A stretch of 64,000 bases of DNA from JBLWXV01 sp048267245 (GTDB taxonomy: Bacteria; Bdellovibrionota; Bacteriovoracia; Bacteriovoracales; Bacteriovoracaceae). The notes under the pieces are model-generated. The model ran no database searches, was not told where the DNA came from, and saw only the letters and a list, made by a program, of their open reading frames with translations. Shown piece by piece: positions 16,021-23,904 of this stretch. The stretch covers positions 496,001-560,000 of the forward strand of contig JBLWXV010000002.1 of assembly GCA_048267245.1 (NCBI GenBank). The letters are read 5' to 3'. The position numbers and the translations under genes are program-made. Every line of letters starts with the position of its first letter. The stretch's first letter is position 1.

Positions 16021-16075
16021 TAGGTGCCAGATGACTTTTGGGACTCAGTGAGTCCCAAAAGTCATCTGGCACCTA
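16021..16075. repeat. 55-bp perfect palindromic repeat (copy 1)
   Basis: Two perfectly complementary 27-base arms around a single G, beginning TAGGTGCCAGATGACTTTTG and ending with the reverse complement. In RNA either strand would form a very stable hairpin. Related sequences lie at 16766-16816 (degenerate), 19102-19150 (23-base arms) and 21428-21448 (one arm only). The last three bases, read on the minus strand, are the TAG stop of the 16073-16723 gene. It could be a REP/MITE-type element and could also act as a transcription terminator or mRNA-stability element. Confidence 0.9.
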
Positions 16076-16723
16076 CTGAATGTATTTTAACATTGGATCT
16101 TCTTTTGGTTTGCTGGGAGTATTCAATGTTCGGTAGGTCACAAGCGCAAGATACAGTACGCAAGGTGTGAGAATTATGATTGCAAGCGACTTCCACTTAT
16201 TTTTGAGCGCTGTACTTTTTGAATATTTCTTATCTTTAAGAAGCTCTTCTTCTTTAATTTGAGAGAGTTTACTCGGGCTAAATAGTCTTGAAGTATAGAT
16301 ATTTCGATCAATTAGGATGAAGTCAGTATCAATCCAGTTATAATAGAATGTCAGTAGCACACTAATAATCAAGAGTCCTATTCCTATTAATATATCCTCT
16401 CTCGAAGAAATAAGTATACTGGATGCAAGTAGCGTCCACATGAGCAAATTTAAAAGAGAATATCTCAGAACTCTAAAGTTATTTCTAAAGATATAGAAGT
16501 TACTTTTATTTCCGATGAATAATGACTTTCTAATTTCTTTAAAATGTCCAAATATTGTAATGAAAGCAATTAGTGATATCACAGTAATAAACAAGAATGA
16601 ACTGAAGCTAATTATTGAAGATTGACTCCATTCGTTTATCTTTAATATTGAATAATAGAAGCTAAGGTAAATAAATATCGAAATGACTAGTGAAATATAA
16701 CCAAGATTTTTTTTAATGTTCAT
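16073..16723 (-). CDS. AT-rich integral membrane protein of unknown function
   Basis: A 216-residue protein with about six hydrophobic helices (LGYISLVISIFIYLSFYYS, then ISFSSFLFITVISLIAF and later pairs) and a short cytosolic loop rich in Lys. I do not recognise the family. Base composition is clearly more AT-rich than the flanking genes (A/T at most third positions), suggesting recent acquisition. The TAG stop is the outermost triplet of the palindromic repeat at 16021-16075, so the original C-terminus may have been replaced when the repeat inserted. Degenerate repeat DNA also lies just upstream of the gene. Confidence 0.6.
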   Translation of the reverse strand: MNIKKNLGYISLVISIFIYLSFYYSILKINEWSQSSIISFSSFLFITVISLIAFITIFGHFKEIRKSLFIGNKSNFYIFRNNFRVLRYSLLNLLMWTLLASSILISSREDILIGIGLLIISVLLTFYYNWIDTDFILIDRNIYTSRLFSPSKLSQIKEEELLKDKKYSKSTALKNKWKSLAIIILTPCVLYLALVTYRTLNTPSKPKEDPMLKYIQ

Positions 16724-16765
16724 CTTAATAGCCTATGAGAAGAACCTTCAAAGTAAAGAGCCCAG

Positions 16766-16816
16766 GGTGCCAGGTGACTTTTGGAACTCACTGAGTCTAA
16801 AAATGTCAGGTGGAGC
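16766..16816. repeat. Degenerate copy of the palindromic repeat (copy 2)
   Basis: The left arm, GGTGCCAGGTGACTTTTGG and following, differs only slightly from copy 1. The centre keeps ACTCA-C-TGAGT, but the right arm (from TGAGTCTAAAAATGTCAGGT) has diverged, leaving about two thirds of the pairing. A short T run follows. It sits in the 216-bp spacer between the AT-rich membrane protein and the large lipoprotein. Confidence 0.75.
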
Positions 16817-16866
16817 TTTTTAGTCTGACATTGGTAAAGATCTTTTAGTGAGCAAAATTCTCTCAC

Positions 16867-16896
16867 TTTCGATTTGTTATTTTACCAAATTATAAT
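16867..16896 (+). promoter_or_regulatory. Candidate promoter of the large lipoprotein gene
   Basis: A perfect TATAAT at 16891-16896 lies 43 bp before the chosen ATG (16940). With an 18-base spacer, the only -35 candidate is a weak TTTCGA at 16867-16872. The -10 is convincing; the -35 is not. Confidence 0.35.
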
Positions 16897-16939
16897 TGTG
16901 TAAGCTTTCTTTACTAATAATATTTTGAAAGAGGTCTCC

Positions 16940-19096
16940 ATGCGATCTTGGTTTTTGTACGCTCTCATTTTGTTACTTTCATCTTGCTCGGCACTTCAGA
17001 AAGGATTTATCCAAGCTACATCTGGTGGGAAGTATATTGATCATAGGAGAGAAGTGTCGAAATCTACTTACACCGAAGAGCTGCAGGCCGAAGATGATAA
17101 ATTTAATCTTCGGTATAAGGACCTTCCGACAACTTCAAAAGCAACAATTTTAAGAGGTAAGAGCAAGATCAATATAGATTTGAACAAGCCCTCAGATGTC
17201 GCAAAAGTTCGCGATCACGACTTGATCCAGCTCGAGAGAGGGCATTATGAAAAATTACCCTATTTTGGAAAGCCAGTAACGTTAAGAGGTATTTCTCAGG
17301 CTGATACATTAATCGGTAAGAAGCATTTCCTCATTTCAAGTTTTGTTAAGTATGAATTCATTAAAGATGTGAATATCACCTTTGAAAAATTAGCTATGAG
17401 CCGATTACGTTTTGCGACAGATTACGATAATGTGAAGCCGGTTTTCACATTGATTCAAGTCCATGCCTACGGTTGCGTGGGATCAAATAAGAATAATATT
17501 CTAGTTGGCTATAATGCAGATATTATGAAAATTCTCAGTAAGATTGTCATTATTGATACTGGGACGAGTAGTGCCTTTGATAATTCAAAATCACTCTATA
17601 CATATACAAAGTACTTTCGTTCGAGCTCTGATGGGAGTTATATCACAGATAAATTTTATAAAGTTAGAGGCCGCTCCAAAGACTCTCTTGATTCTTACAC
17701 ACAATTTTCTTCAAAAGATGAGAGTGAAGATCCAGCGAATTTCAATGCGATTGCAAATTATGAAAAGGATGAGTTTCTAACTGTTGATCCCATTGTCTTA
17801 AATTCACTGATTAAAGATTTTAAGGACGTTCAATCAACACTTTCAAAAGTTAAGGGCGATGATTACTCACGCATGAAAGCAAGTCGCAATCAATCTCTCT
17901 ACGAAGCTGTTGTTAGGCTTAATCAAGGTAATATCTCTGCTCCTGAGGGTATGAGTGCCGGTGATCAAAAACTTGCGAGCGTGGCAGATTCAGCTGCTAA
18001 AAACGGACATTTATTTTCAGCGTCCTTGGCCCTATCTCTGATTATTGATTCTAACCCTCTCTCAAAAGATGCCCCTAAATTACGAGAACGCAGGCTTAGC
18101 TACTTAAGTGAGATTGCTAATAAGTATGGATGCACAATTAAAACGAAAGAGGATCAAAGGCGCGCCTTTAGTGAAGTCGTTCGTGGAATATATCCTGTTC
18201 TAGGTTTGAATGCGAAGAGGTCTAAGTGTAAGTTGGAATACACCGCTCTTATTGATCAGGTCTACAAGTATGTTTCTCCAAATACAGTAGAGAGAACAGA
18301 GTATGTTTGGAAAGAAACGGATGAATCTATGCGCAAGCGCTTTGCTATTGAGAATGCTCAAAGGGAGGCCGAAAAAGCCTATCAAATGGCACGTTCGCAA
18401 AAGAATATTGATGAAATCACAAAGGCTGGTAAGTCTTTTGCGAGAACTAGAGCACGGTTTCATCGAGTCGGAAATGTTCAGTACATGGTTTATGGAAAAG
18501 GAAACCTAGCTCCAAAGGAAGATAAACTTTTGAAGTTCCAAGAGAAGCTTGCCAAGAAAAACTTGGAGCGAGCAAATGAAGCCGCTTCTCCAGCGGAGTA
18601 TGAAAAGCTTAAAAACACTGTGACAACTAAGTATATTATTCGCGAGGAGAAATACCAAAGCGAGCTTTCAATGAATCTACCTGATCAGAATAATGCTCTA
18701 ATTAAAGGGCCGTTTGTTCATAATCAATCTTCTGAGAGCTGTCGCGAGCGTCGTGATCACCTTGGTCGAGTGTTGACTGGAATGAATTCTGGGAATTGCT
18801 TTGTTAATAACGTTGGGAATAATTATTTGCTATCAAAGAGCTATATTTATAATGAAATTTTTGGTCATATCGCTGAGCCTTTATTCAATTTCTATTTTAC
18901 TGACTTCACAGGAACCGTAGACAAACTCTTGGCAAGTACTGATCAGGTACAAAAGCTCGAAGGGAATTTGATGGCCCTCGCTTTAAATTACAAAAAGCCA
19001 ACTAATGAGTCTGAGTTTAGCAATCTGGTAAGTGCAGTTACGGGTCAATCTGTAAGTACTAAACAAGCTATCTCGGCGACAACCCTCGTTGACTAA
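16940..19096 (+). CDS. Large lipoprotein of unknown function
   Basis: From ATG 16940 (AAAGAGG 6-12 bases upstream; an in-frame TTG at 16925 precedes the Shine-Dalgarno sequence) the product is ~718 residues. It begins with a lipoprotein signal (MRSWFLYALILLLSSC, lipobox LSSC), so it is membrane-anchored by lipid. I do not recognise the family. The middle contains Lys/Glu-rich helical stretches (IENAQREAEKAYQMARSQKN and EKLAKKNLERANEAASPAEY) that may form coiled coils or TPR-like hairpins. Two C-terminal Cys (ESCRERRDHL, SGNCFVNN) are ~15 residues apart. It is flanked by palindromic repeat copies on both sides. Confidence 0.75.
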   Translation: MRSWFLYALILLLSSCSALQKGFIQATSGGKYIDHRREVSKSTYTEELQAEDDKFNLRYKDLPTTSKATILRGKSKINIDLNKPSDVAKVRDHDLIQLERGHYEKLPYFGKPVTLRGISQADTLIGKKHFLISSFVKYEFIKDVNITFEKLAMSRLRFATDYDNVKPVFTLIQVHAYGCVGSNKNNILVGYNADIMKILSKIVIIDTGTSSAFDNSKSLYTYTKYFRSSSDGSYITDKFYKVRGRSKDSLDSYTQFSSKDESEDPANFNAIANYEKDEFLTVDPIVLNSLIKDFKDVQSTLSKVKGDDYSRMKASRNQSLYEAVVRLNQGNISAPEGMSAGDQKLASVADSAAKNGHLFSASLALSLIIDSNPLSKDAPKLRERRLSYLSEIANKYGCTIKTKEDQRRAFSEVVRGIYPVLGLNAKRSKCKLEYTALIDQVYKYVSPNTVERTEYVWKETDESMRKRFAIENAQREAEKAYQMARSQKNIDEITKAGKSFARTRARFHRVGNVQYMVYGKGNLAPKEDKLLKFQEKLAKKNLERANEAASPAEYEKLKNTVTTKYIIREEKYQSELSMNLPDQNNALIKGPFVHNQSSESCRERRDHLGRVLTGMNSGNCFVNNVGNNYLLSKSYIYNEIFGHIAEPLFNFYFTDFTGTVDKLLASTDQVQKLEGNLMALALNYKKPTNESEFSNLVSAVTGQSVSTKQAISATTLVD

Positions 19097-19101
19097 ATAA
19101 T

Positions 19102-19150
19102 GTGCCAGATGACTTTTGGGACTCAGCGAGTCCCAAAAGTCATCTGGCAC
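19102..19150. repeat. 49-bp palindromic repeat (copy 3)
   Basis: Two perfect 23-base arms (beginning GTGCCAGATGACTTTTGG) around AGC, five bases after the stop of the lipoprotein gene. It is nearly identical to copy 1, with one change at the centre (CAGCG instead of CAGTG) and without the outermost TAG/CTA. No T run follows, so a classical intrinsic terminator is doubtful, but the hairpin would be very stable. Confidence 0.9.
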
Positions 19151-19266
19151 CTCTTAAATCGCTATATATCCAATAATGAATATTGGTATTTGTGCAATCA
19201 ATCCTTTTCAATATTCCTTAATTAGCTAAACTATCTACAGGCCGCGCTTTTTAGGAAGTGCCTTCA

Positions 19267-19905
19267 GTGGATATTATGCTTAACTCAATCATCTCTCGTC
19301 TGATCTATCTTCTTGCTCGCACTCTTAGTGCTACTTATCGCTATCGCTACTTTGGTGTGGAGAATCTGGGAAAGAGTGGGCATATCTTGGGAATTTGGCA
19401 TCAGAATCTTTTGCATGGAATTCTCGCGCAAAATGGAGAGCACTACACGGTGATTATTTCAAGATCTAAGGACGCTGATCCAGTTGCTTTTACTTGTGAG
19501 CAATTGGGACATATCGTTCACCGTGGAAGTTCGAGATCGGCAACGAATGTGGATAAGGGTGGTAAAGAAGCAAAGGATCAGATGATTGAAACTCTAAGAA
19601 GGGGAATTCCTGGGGCAGTTACTGTCGATGGGCCGAAGGGGCCGGCCCAAGTAGTGAAGCCAGGAATTGTCGACATGGCCTTGAAAGCGAATGTTCCAAT
19701 CATTCCCTATCTTCCGATTCCGCAGAAGTATTGGACGATTAATTCTTGGGATAAGTTTAGAATTCCAAAACCATTTTCAAAAATCGCTGTCTACTATGGC
19801 GAGCCCATTCATGTTGATAAAGACAGTGACTTCAGTGTTTTTCAAGAGCGCTTAACTCGCGTCCTTAAAGAAAAAGAGAGCGATGTGCTCGCTCTCTTAA
19901 ATTAA
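19267..19905 (+). CDS. Lysophospholipid acyltransferase-family (DUF374) protein
   Basis: About 212 residues with the DUF374/LPLAT pattern: GIWHQNLLH (HxxxxD-like acyltransferase block with His), VIISRSKDADPVAFTCEQLG, VHRGSSRSATNVDKGGKEA, TVDGPKGPAQVVKPG (the glycerol-phosphate-binding DGPxGP block) and VPIIPYLP. Family members acylate a lipid or lipid A precursor at the inner membrane. Start choice is uncertain: GTG 19258 is too close to AGGAA (19253-19257), GTG 19267 is well spaced, and ATG 19276 also fits. It is convergent with the CstA-type gene, the two overlapping by 4 bp. Confidence 0.85.
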   Translation: MDIMLNSIISRLIYLLARTLSATYRYRYFGVENLGKSGHILGIWHQNLLHGILAQNGEHYTVIISRSKDADPVAFTCEQLGHIVHRGSSRSATNVDKGGKEAKDQMIETLRRGIPGAVTVDGPKGPAQVVKPGIVDMALKANVPIIPYLPIPQKYWTINSWDKFRIPKPFSKIAVYYGEPIHVDKDSDFSVFQERLTRVLKEKESDVLALLN

Positions 19906-21368
19906 TAAGACTTCTTGTGAGCAATCACGAGCCCAATTAGACCAAGTACTCCGACAACGATACCAATTGGATGGCCCGCTGACTCGGCCATCTTAAAGCC
20001 AATATTTGCAGTCATAATATAGGAAATTGTCACAGCTGTTCCCACAATCGCTGGGATTGAAACAATCCAGTGGAAAGTTCTTTTAACAAAGAGATACTTT
20101 GTTGCTAGCCATAGAACACTGGTTGAAAGCAGCATATTTGAAAAGGCGAAGTAGCGCCAAATTAAAGAGAAGTCGATCTTCGTCATAAGGTAGGCGATAA
20201 AGAGAATTGGTATAGAGACCAGCAGGCGATTCTTCACACTCTGAGAAATTTTAAAGGCATCGATAATTGTGAGTCGCAGTGAGCGAAAGGCGGTGTCGCC
20301 GGAAGTGATTGGGAAAACTGCGACCGCGAGCACGGCCATCACCCCACCGAGAGTTCCGAGATAGGTTGAAGAGATTTGCTTCACCACTAGACCTGGGCCA
20401 CCTTGAGCGATCACACTTTTGAGTTCGACGTAGCCACCTGGAAATGCAGCAATACCAGCAAGCGCCCATACACAGGCAACCACACCTTCGGCAAGCATCG
20501 CTCCGTAGAAGACTGGGCGAGCATATTTCTCATTGGTTAAACATCTTGCAATGATTGGCGACTGAGTAGAGTGAAAGCCACTGATCGCTCCACAAGTAAT
20601 CGTCACAAAGAGTAGGGGCCACACAGGTGGGCCATCTGGAACGCGATTTAAAAGTTCATGACCTAGGTGATTTGAGTGATCGAGAAATGAAAAGATGCTA
20701 CCAAAGTCGGACATGCTTCCAAGATGAGGCGCATTCATTAGTAGAGCAACAGCAATAGAGACTGTCATCACCACCATTAAAAGACCAAAGGCCGGGTAGA
20801 ATTTGGTGATGATTTTATCGATTGGAAGGAGAGTCGCTAGCAAGTAGTAGCCAAGAATCACAAGCACCCAGAAAGTATTACTCGCAAACATCGAGCCTTC
20901 AAAAGCGTCGAGGTTACTAATGAGACCGGCCGGACTCATGATAAAGACCACGCCCACAAAGAAGAGTAGCATGGCCGTAAAGAGCAACATGATTCCCTTG
21001 AAGTAGATATTAAAGTAGTGACCAGCGATCTCAGGTAAACTCTTGCCATCTTCTTTAAGGCTTAGAACGCCCGAATAGTAATCGTGAACAGAACCACCAA
21101 TAATATTTCCTATTACAATCCACACCAGTGCCACTGGCCCGTAGAGTGCTCCGAGGATTGGACCAAAAATCGGGCCCACACCTGCGATATTGAGAAATTG
21201 AATAAGGAATGCCTTGATAGGCGATACAGGAACATAGTCCACGCCATCTTCAAAACGCTTTGACGGCGGCTCGACGTTAGAGTCGATGCATGCCTGCTTT
21301 TCAACAAACGGGCTATAGAATTTGTAAGCGAGCGCTAACAGCACGAGGCAGATAAAAAAGATAAGCAT
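19902..21368 (-). CDS. CstA-family (carbon starvation protein A-like) transporter
   Basis: A ~488-residue polytopic membrane protein. Hallmarks near the N-terminus are FEDGVDYVP, FLNIAGVGPIFGPILGALYGP and GNIIGGSVHDYYSG, which are strongly conserved in CstA/BtsT peptide-pyruvate transporters. ATG 21368 is preferred because AAAGG lies 4-8 bases upstream; GTG/ATG codons further 5' would add ~10 residues. CstA proteins of E. coli are about 690 residues. This is the shorter type found in many other phyla, ending soon after the core helices. The substrate may be pyruvate or a peptide but cannot be told from sequence. Confidence 0.9.
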   Translation of the reverse strand: MLIFFICLVLLALAYKFYSPFVEKQACIDSNVEPPSKRFEDGVDYVPVSPIKAFLIQFLNIAGVGPIFGPILGALYGPVALVWIVIGNIIGGSVHDYYSGVLSLKEDGKSLPEIAGHYFNIYFKGIMLLFTAMLLFFVGVVFIMSPAGLISNLDAFEGSMFASNTFWVLVILGYYLLATLLPIDKIITKFYPAFGLLMVVMTVSIAVALLMNAPHLGSMSDFGSIFSFLDHSNHLGHELLNRVPDGPPVWPLLFVTITCGAISGFHSTQSPIIARCLTNEKYARPVFYGAMLAEGVVACVWALAGIAAFPGGYVELKSVIAQGGPGLVVKQISSTYLGTLGGVMAVLAVAVFPITSGDTAFRSLRLTIIDAFKISQSVKNRLLVSIPILFIAYLMTKIDFSLIWRYFAFSNMLLSTSVLWLATKYLFVKRTFHWIVSIPAIVGTAVTISYIMTANIGFKMAESAGHPIGIVVGVLGLIGLVIAHKKSY

Positions 21369-21427
21369 GACAACCTTTCTGTGAATAGTGAGATACAACG
21401 CACAATTCTATCCACTATTTCCCAAGA

Positions 21428-21448
21428 GTGCCAGATGACTTTTGGGAC
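21428..21448. repeat. Half copy of the palindromic repeat (copy 4)
   Basis: One arm only, starting GTGCCAGATGACTTTTGG, identical to copies 1 and 3 over 21 bases. The partner arm is absent and unrelated sequence follows. It lies 59 bp upstream of the CstA-type start codon in the spacer between divergent genes. Confidence 0.85.
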
Positions 21449-21530
21449 ACTGTGCGTTTAAGTAAATTCTCACTCAGGTTTTAAATTTCGCTCTCTAGCG
21501 TGTAGGCTTATTAAAAAGTCGGAGTGCACA

Positions 21531-21851
21531 ATGAGTCGAAAAATTTTCTTCATTCAAGGGATTATCCTCATCGCTATCACCATGATTGCCAATACGGTCC
21601 TTACCAATTGGATGATCTCAAGGAGAATGGCCGATGAGATAAAGATACAAAATTCGCTCATTCGTTCGTCCGATCACATTTTTACGGCGCTCACTTATAT
21701 GCAAAGAGAATTAAGCGGTGAGCACAATGCTAAAATAGATGAGGAATTAAGTAAGGCCCGCGAGTCCCTTAGGACTCCCGAACTCATCTCGCTTAGGCGA
21801 AAACTCGAAGGTGAGGTGAGCGATTCAGGGCGAACGCAAGAGAGGAAGTAA
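21531..21851 (+). CDS. Small membrane-anchored coiled-coil protein, unknown
   Basis: A 106-residue protein with one N-terminal transmembrane segment (about residues 4-27, IFFIQGIILIAITMIANTVL) followed by a charged helical tail with heptad-like spacing (residues ~60-100). This resembles small inner-membrane proteins with a cytoplasmic or periplasmic helix, but I do not recognise the family. GGAG lies 8 bases before ATG 21531. It is followed after 2 bp by the 69-residue gene, so both are probably in one operon with the GFA protein. Confidence 0.6.
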   Translation: MSRKIFFIQGIILIAITMIANTVLTNWMISRRMADEIKIQNSLIRSSDHIFTALTYMQRELSGEHNAKIDEELSKARESLRTPELISLRRKLEGEVSDSGRTQERK

Positions 21852-21853
21852 TT

Positions 21854-22063
21854 GTGAATGAAAAACTAATCGGAAGCTGGGTGGAAGTTGAACTCGTCAA
21901 CGGCAACACGTGGGTCGGTAGACTTGAAGAGTGGGACGAGGACGCTATCTTTATTAGTAATGGCCACGAGTTTGGTCACCGCGACCATAAAGGTGCCGAA
22001 TGCACCAATGGTGAAGCGCGCTCGGTGAGTGAGACGGAGCTGCGCGAATTTTCAGTTAAGTAG
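21854..22063 (+). CDS. 69-residue protein with Sm-like strand pattern, unknown
   Basis: Starts at GTG 21854 with GAGGAAG upstream. The sequence GSWVEVELVNGNTWVGRLEE followed by WDEDAIFIS has the look of an Sm/Hfq-like strand pair (a G-x-V-x-G-x-L pattern), then a His/Glu-rich loop (HEFGHRDHKGAECTNG). This is pattern resemblance only; no family is recognised. It lies between the membrane-anchored protein and GFA genes with gaps of 2 and 12 bp, so it is probably part of their operon. Confidence 0.6.
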   Translation: MNEKLIGSWVEVELVNGNTWVGRLEEWDEDAIFISNGHEFGHRDHKGAECTNGEARSVSETELREFSVK

Positions 22064-22075
22064 GAGGAGGTTGAG

Positions 22076-22495
22076 ATGAGTGTTTCTGAGAAGAGACCCA
22101 TGAAAGGAAGCTGCCACTGCGGCAAAGTTACGATTAATGCAAAAGAGGCAAGTACTCATCTTGGAGTTTGTCACTGCATAACCTGTAGAACTTGGAGTGC
22201 AGGGCCATTTTTTAGCATTGATTGTGGAACGCAAGTGGAAATTGAAGGGAAGGAGTCGCTTGGAATTTATAATTCATCTGAGTGGGCCCACCGTGGATTT
22301 TGCCGCGAGTGTGGATCAAATCTCTTTTACTTTTTAAAGCCGGCGTCTCAGTACATTGTTTCATCTGAGATTTTTAAAGACGCTGACCTCGTCTTTGATC
22401 ACGAAGTATTTGTAGATGAGAAGCCGAGTTATTACGACTTCTCAAATCAAACTAAGAAGATGACCGGCGCAGAAGTCTTCGCGGCTTTTTCTTAA
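22076..22495 (+). CDS. GFA-domain (CENP-V/GFA) zinc protein
   Basis: A 139-residue protein with the zinc ligands of the Gfa fold: GSCHCGKVTIN, GVCHCITCRTWS and GFCRECGSNLFY. Family members are named after the glutathione-dependent formaldehyde-activating enzyme of Paracoccus, but most, including this one, have no proven substrate. A strong GGAGG lies 6-10 bases before ATG 22076. It is the last gene of the 21.5-22.5 kb run and overlaps the convergent gene at 22492 by 4 bp. Confidence 0.9.
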   Translation: MSVSEKRPMKGSCHCGKVTINAKEASTHLGVCHCITCRTWSAGPFFSIDCGTQVEIEGKESLGIYNSSEWAHRGFCRECGSNLFYFLKPASQYIVSSEIFKDADLVFDHEVFVDEKPSYYDFSNQTKKMTGAEVFAAFS

Positions 22496-22809
22496 AACTT
22501 AAGCACGGTGCCTACGGGTGCCGTGATTTGGCACTTGGTATTGTCTTGCATCTCCCAAACAGTGTCGCCATCTGGAGTGTCGAAGCGGTAGTAAGAGACA
22601 CTACATTTTGCAAAGGCGTTTTCCTTTGTTCTGTATTGATCCCAATTAGTTGAAAGGGGATCAAGTGTGTACGGCGCATCCAGGCTATTATAGAGGTCAC
22701 TGGCGGCTTGTCCAGAGATGAGCATAGTCCCTGTTTCTACTACCCAGTCTGCATCTTTTGAGAAAGCATCAAATGAGCACAGGGCTAAAATCATAATTAG
22801 AACTCTCAT
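22492..22809 (-). CDS. Small secreted protein of unknown function
   Basis: A 105-residue precursor with a signal peptide (MRVLIMILALCSFDAFS). The mature ~88 residues contain two Cys (FAKCSVSYY and NTKCQITAP), likely a disulfide, and an aromatic-rich middle. The family is not recognised. GGGAC lies near the start. Its stop overlaps the GFA gene stop by 4 bp, and the VOC gene lies 10 bp upstream, possibly in the same transcript. Confidence 0.6.
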   Translation of the reverse strand: MRVLIMILALCSFDAFSKDADWVVETGTMLISGQAASDLYNSLDAPYTLDPLSTNWDQYRTKENAFAKCSVSYYRFDTPDGDTVWEMQDNTKCQITAPVGTVLKF

Positions 22810-22819
22810 TGGGGACTCC

Positions 22820-23245
22820 TTATTTAGCGAAGAGTTGATCTATATTTTTAAACGCCTTAAACTCAAGCGCATTGCCACAAGGATCAAAGAAGAACATAGT
22901 CGCCTGCTCGCCAACTTGCCCTCTAAAGCGGATATAGGGTTCAATAACAAATTTAATCCCTTTTGCCCTTAAGCGCTCGGCGAGTTGCTCCCACTGTAGG
23001 AGGGAGAGTACAACTCCAAAGTGCGGAACCGGAACATCGTGACCGTCAACTGAGTTGGTGATGGCCTGTTCTTGATCGCTAGTTTTTGGGTGAGTGTGGA
23101 TAACGAGCTGGTGGCCAAAGAAATTAAAATCAACCCAAGTCTCACTTGATCGACCCTCAGGGAGACCTAAAATCTCCCCATAGAATGTTCTGGCCAGAGC
23201 GAGGTCAAAGACCGGGATGGCCAGGTGGAAGGGTTGTAGGGACAT
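22820..23245 (-). CDS. VOC-family (glyoxalase/dioxygenase-like) protein
   Basis: A 141-residue VOC protein. The two beta-alpha-beta-beta-beta modules are clear: FHLAIPVFDLALARTFYGEILGL opens the first (His at residue 7), and VPHFGVVLSLLQWEQLAERL opens the second. MFFFDPCGNALEFKAF supplies the terminal Glu ligand. It is of the general dioxygenase-like type annotated in many proteobacteria. The substrate is unknown. It is followed on the same strand by the small secreted protein and preceded by another secreted protein 5 bp away. Confidence 0.85.
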   Translation of the reverse strand: MSLQPFHLAIPVFDLALARTFYGEILGLPEGRSSETWVDFNFFGHQLVIHTHPKTSDQEQAITNSVDGHDVPVPHFGVVLSLLQWEQLAERLRAKGIKFVIEPYIRFRGQVGEQATMFFFDPCGNALEFKAFKNIDQLFAK

Positions 23246-23250
23246 TTGGC

Positions 23251-23718
23251 TTAGCAGTCGATTGGATTTGGGATATCAGTTGATTCTTTGCAACTCATCT
23301 CAAGAATATCTCCCTCGCTTAAATTGAGGAGTTTTTTTGCCTCTGATGAGAGGTTGCGAATCTTGATGACAGTCTTAGATTCCCACTCGTTGTGATCAAA
23401 GCAGCCGTCATTAGTTGTTGGCCCTTTTGAAGTCACTTGAGAGTGAATATACTCGTACACTACGGCGGCACTTTTAAACTCATCTTCTGAGTATTCACTC
23501 TCATGCACATCATCTTTAAAGATTGCATAGAAATCGAGGACGTCTAGGCCGGTAGGGTTTTGAACGCTATCAAACTTATAGTAGCCACCGAAGGGATAAT
23601 TGCCAGTGTAGCTCAAAGTGAATTTATCATTTGAGCAATCTTCGCTGCGGTATGCGTGCATGGCAGAGGCTTGGGCCGAAATTAAAAGTACTGACAAAAG
23701 TAAGGCAAACTTCTTCAT
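23251..23718 (-). CDS. Secreted protein of unknown function
   Basis: About 155 residues from ATG 23718 (GGAG ~8 bases upstream), with signal peptide MKKFALLLSVLLISAQASA. Earlier in-frame starts would bury the signal peptide and run into the regulatory region of sugE, so I reject them. The mature part has a possible Cys pair (EDCSND and DGCFDH) plus a C-terminal pair (EMSCKE and NPIDC). It does not match a family I know. It is transcribed divergently from the riboswitch-controlled sugE. Confidence 0.65.
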   Translation of the reverse strand: MKKFALLLSVLLISAQASAMHAYRSEDCSNDKFTLSYTGNYPFGGYYKFDSVQNPTGLDVLDFYAIFKDDVHESEYSEDEFKSAAVVYEYIHSQVTSKGPTTNDGCFDHNEWESKTVIKIRNLSSEAKKLLNLSEGDILEMSCKESTDIPNPIDC

Positions 23719-23835
23719 GGTGGGGGCTCCGATAGAATTTTGGAGCATCATAACAGACGTAGAGATAAAATCTATTTGATTTGTAAAATCTATGCGGGCT
23801 ATCACTATTGGCAAATGAAAGGTAGAATATCGCCA

Positions 23836-23876
23836 GACCATGACGAGGGAGCCGTACCATGTAAGCAAAGACGGCC
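23836..23876 (+). promoter_or_regulatory. Guanidine-III (ykkC-III) riboswitch
   Basis: The sequence matches the conserved guanidine-III core: CATG (23839-23842), GACGAGG, GCCGTACC, a second CATG (23858-23861), then AAGACGGC. The two CATG segments can pair (P1), and GCCGT (23851-23855) can pair with ACGGC (23871-23875), giving the pseudoknot typical of this class. It lies 29 bp before the sugE ATG and 17 bp before its Shine-Dalgarno sequence (TTGGAG). Guanidine-III RNAs characteristically control small multidrug-resistance-type guanidinium exporters, so both sequence and context agree. Confidence 0.88.
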
Positions 23877-23904
23877 AAACTTTAACGCTAACTTGGAGTT
23901 TGAA

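Noticed and set aside
16073..16723. Holin or phage protein
   Set aside because: It is too large with too many helices for a holin, and no phage gene is nearby; AT-richness alone is not enough.
23740..23904. Extended N-terminus of sugE from an upstream in-frame ATG
   Set aside because: The extension would be translated from the guanidine-III riboswitch, lacks a Shine-Dalgarno sequence, and would put non-conserved residues before the standard SMR start. ATG 23905 has TTGGAG upstream.
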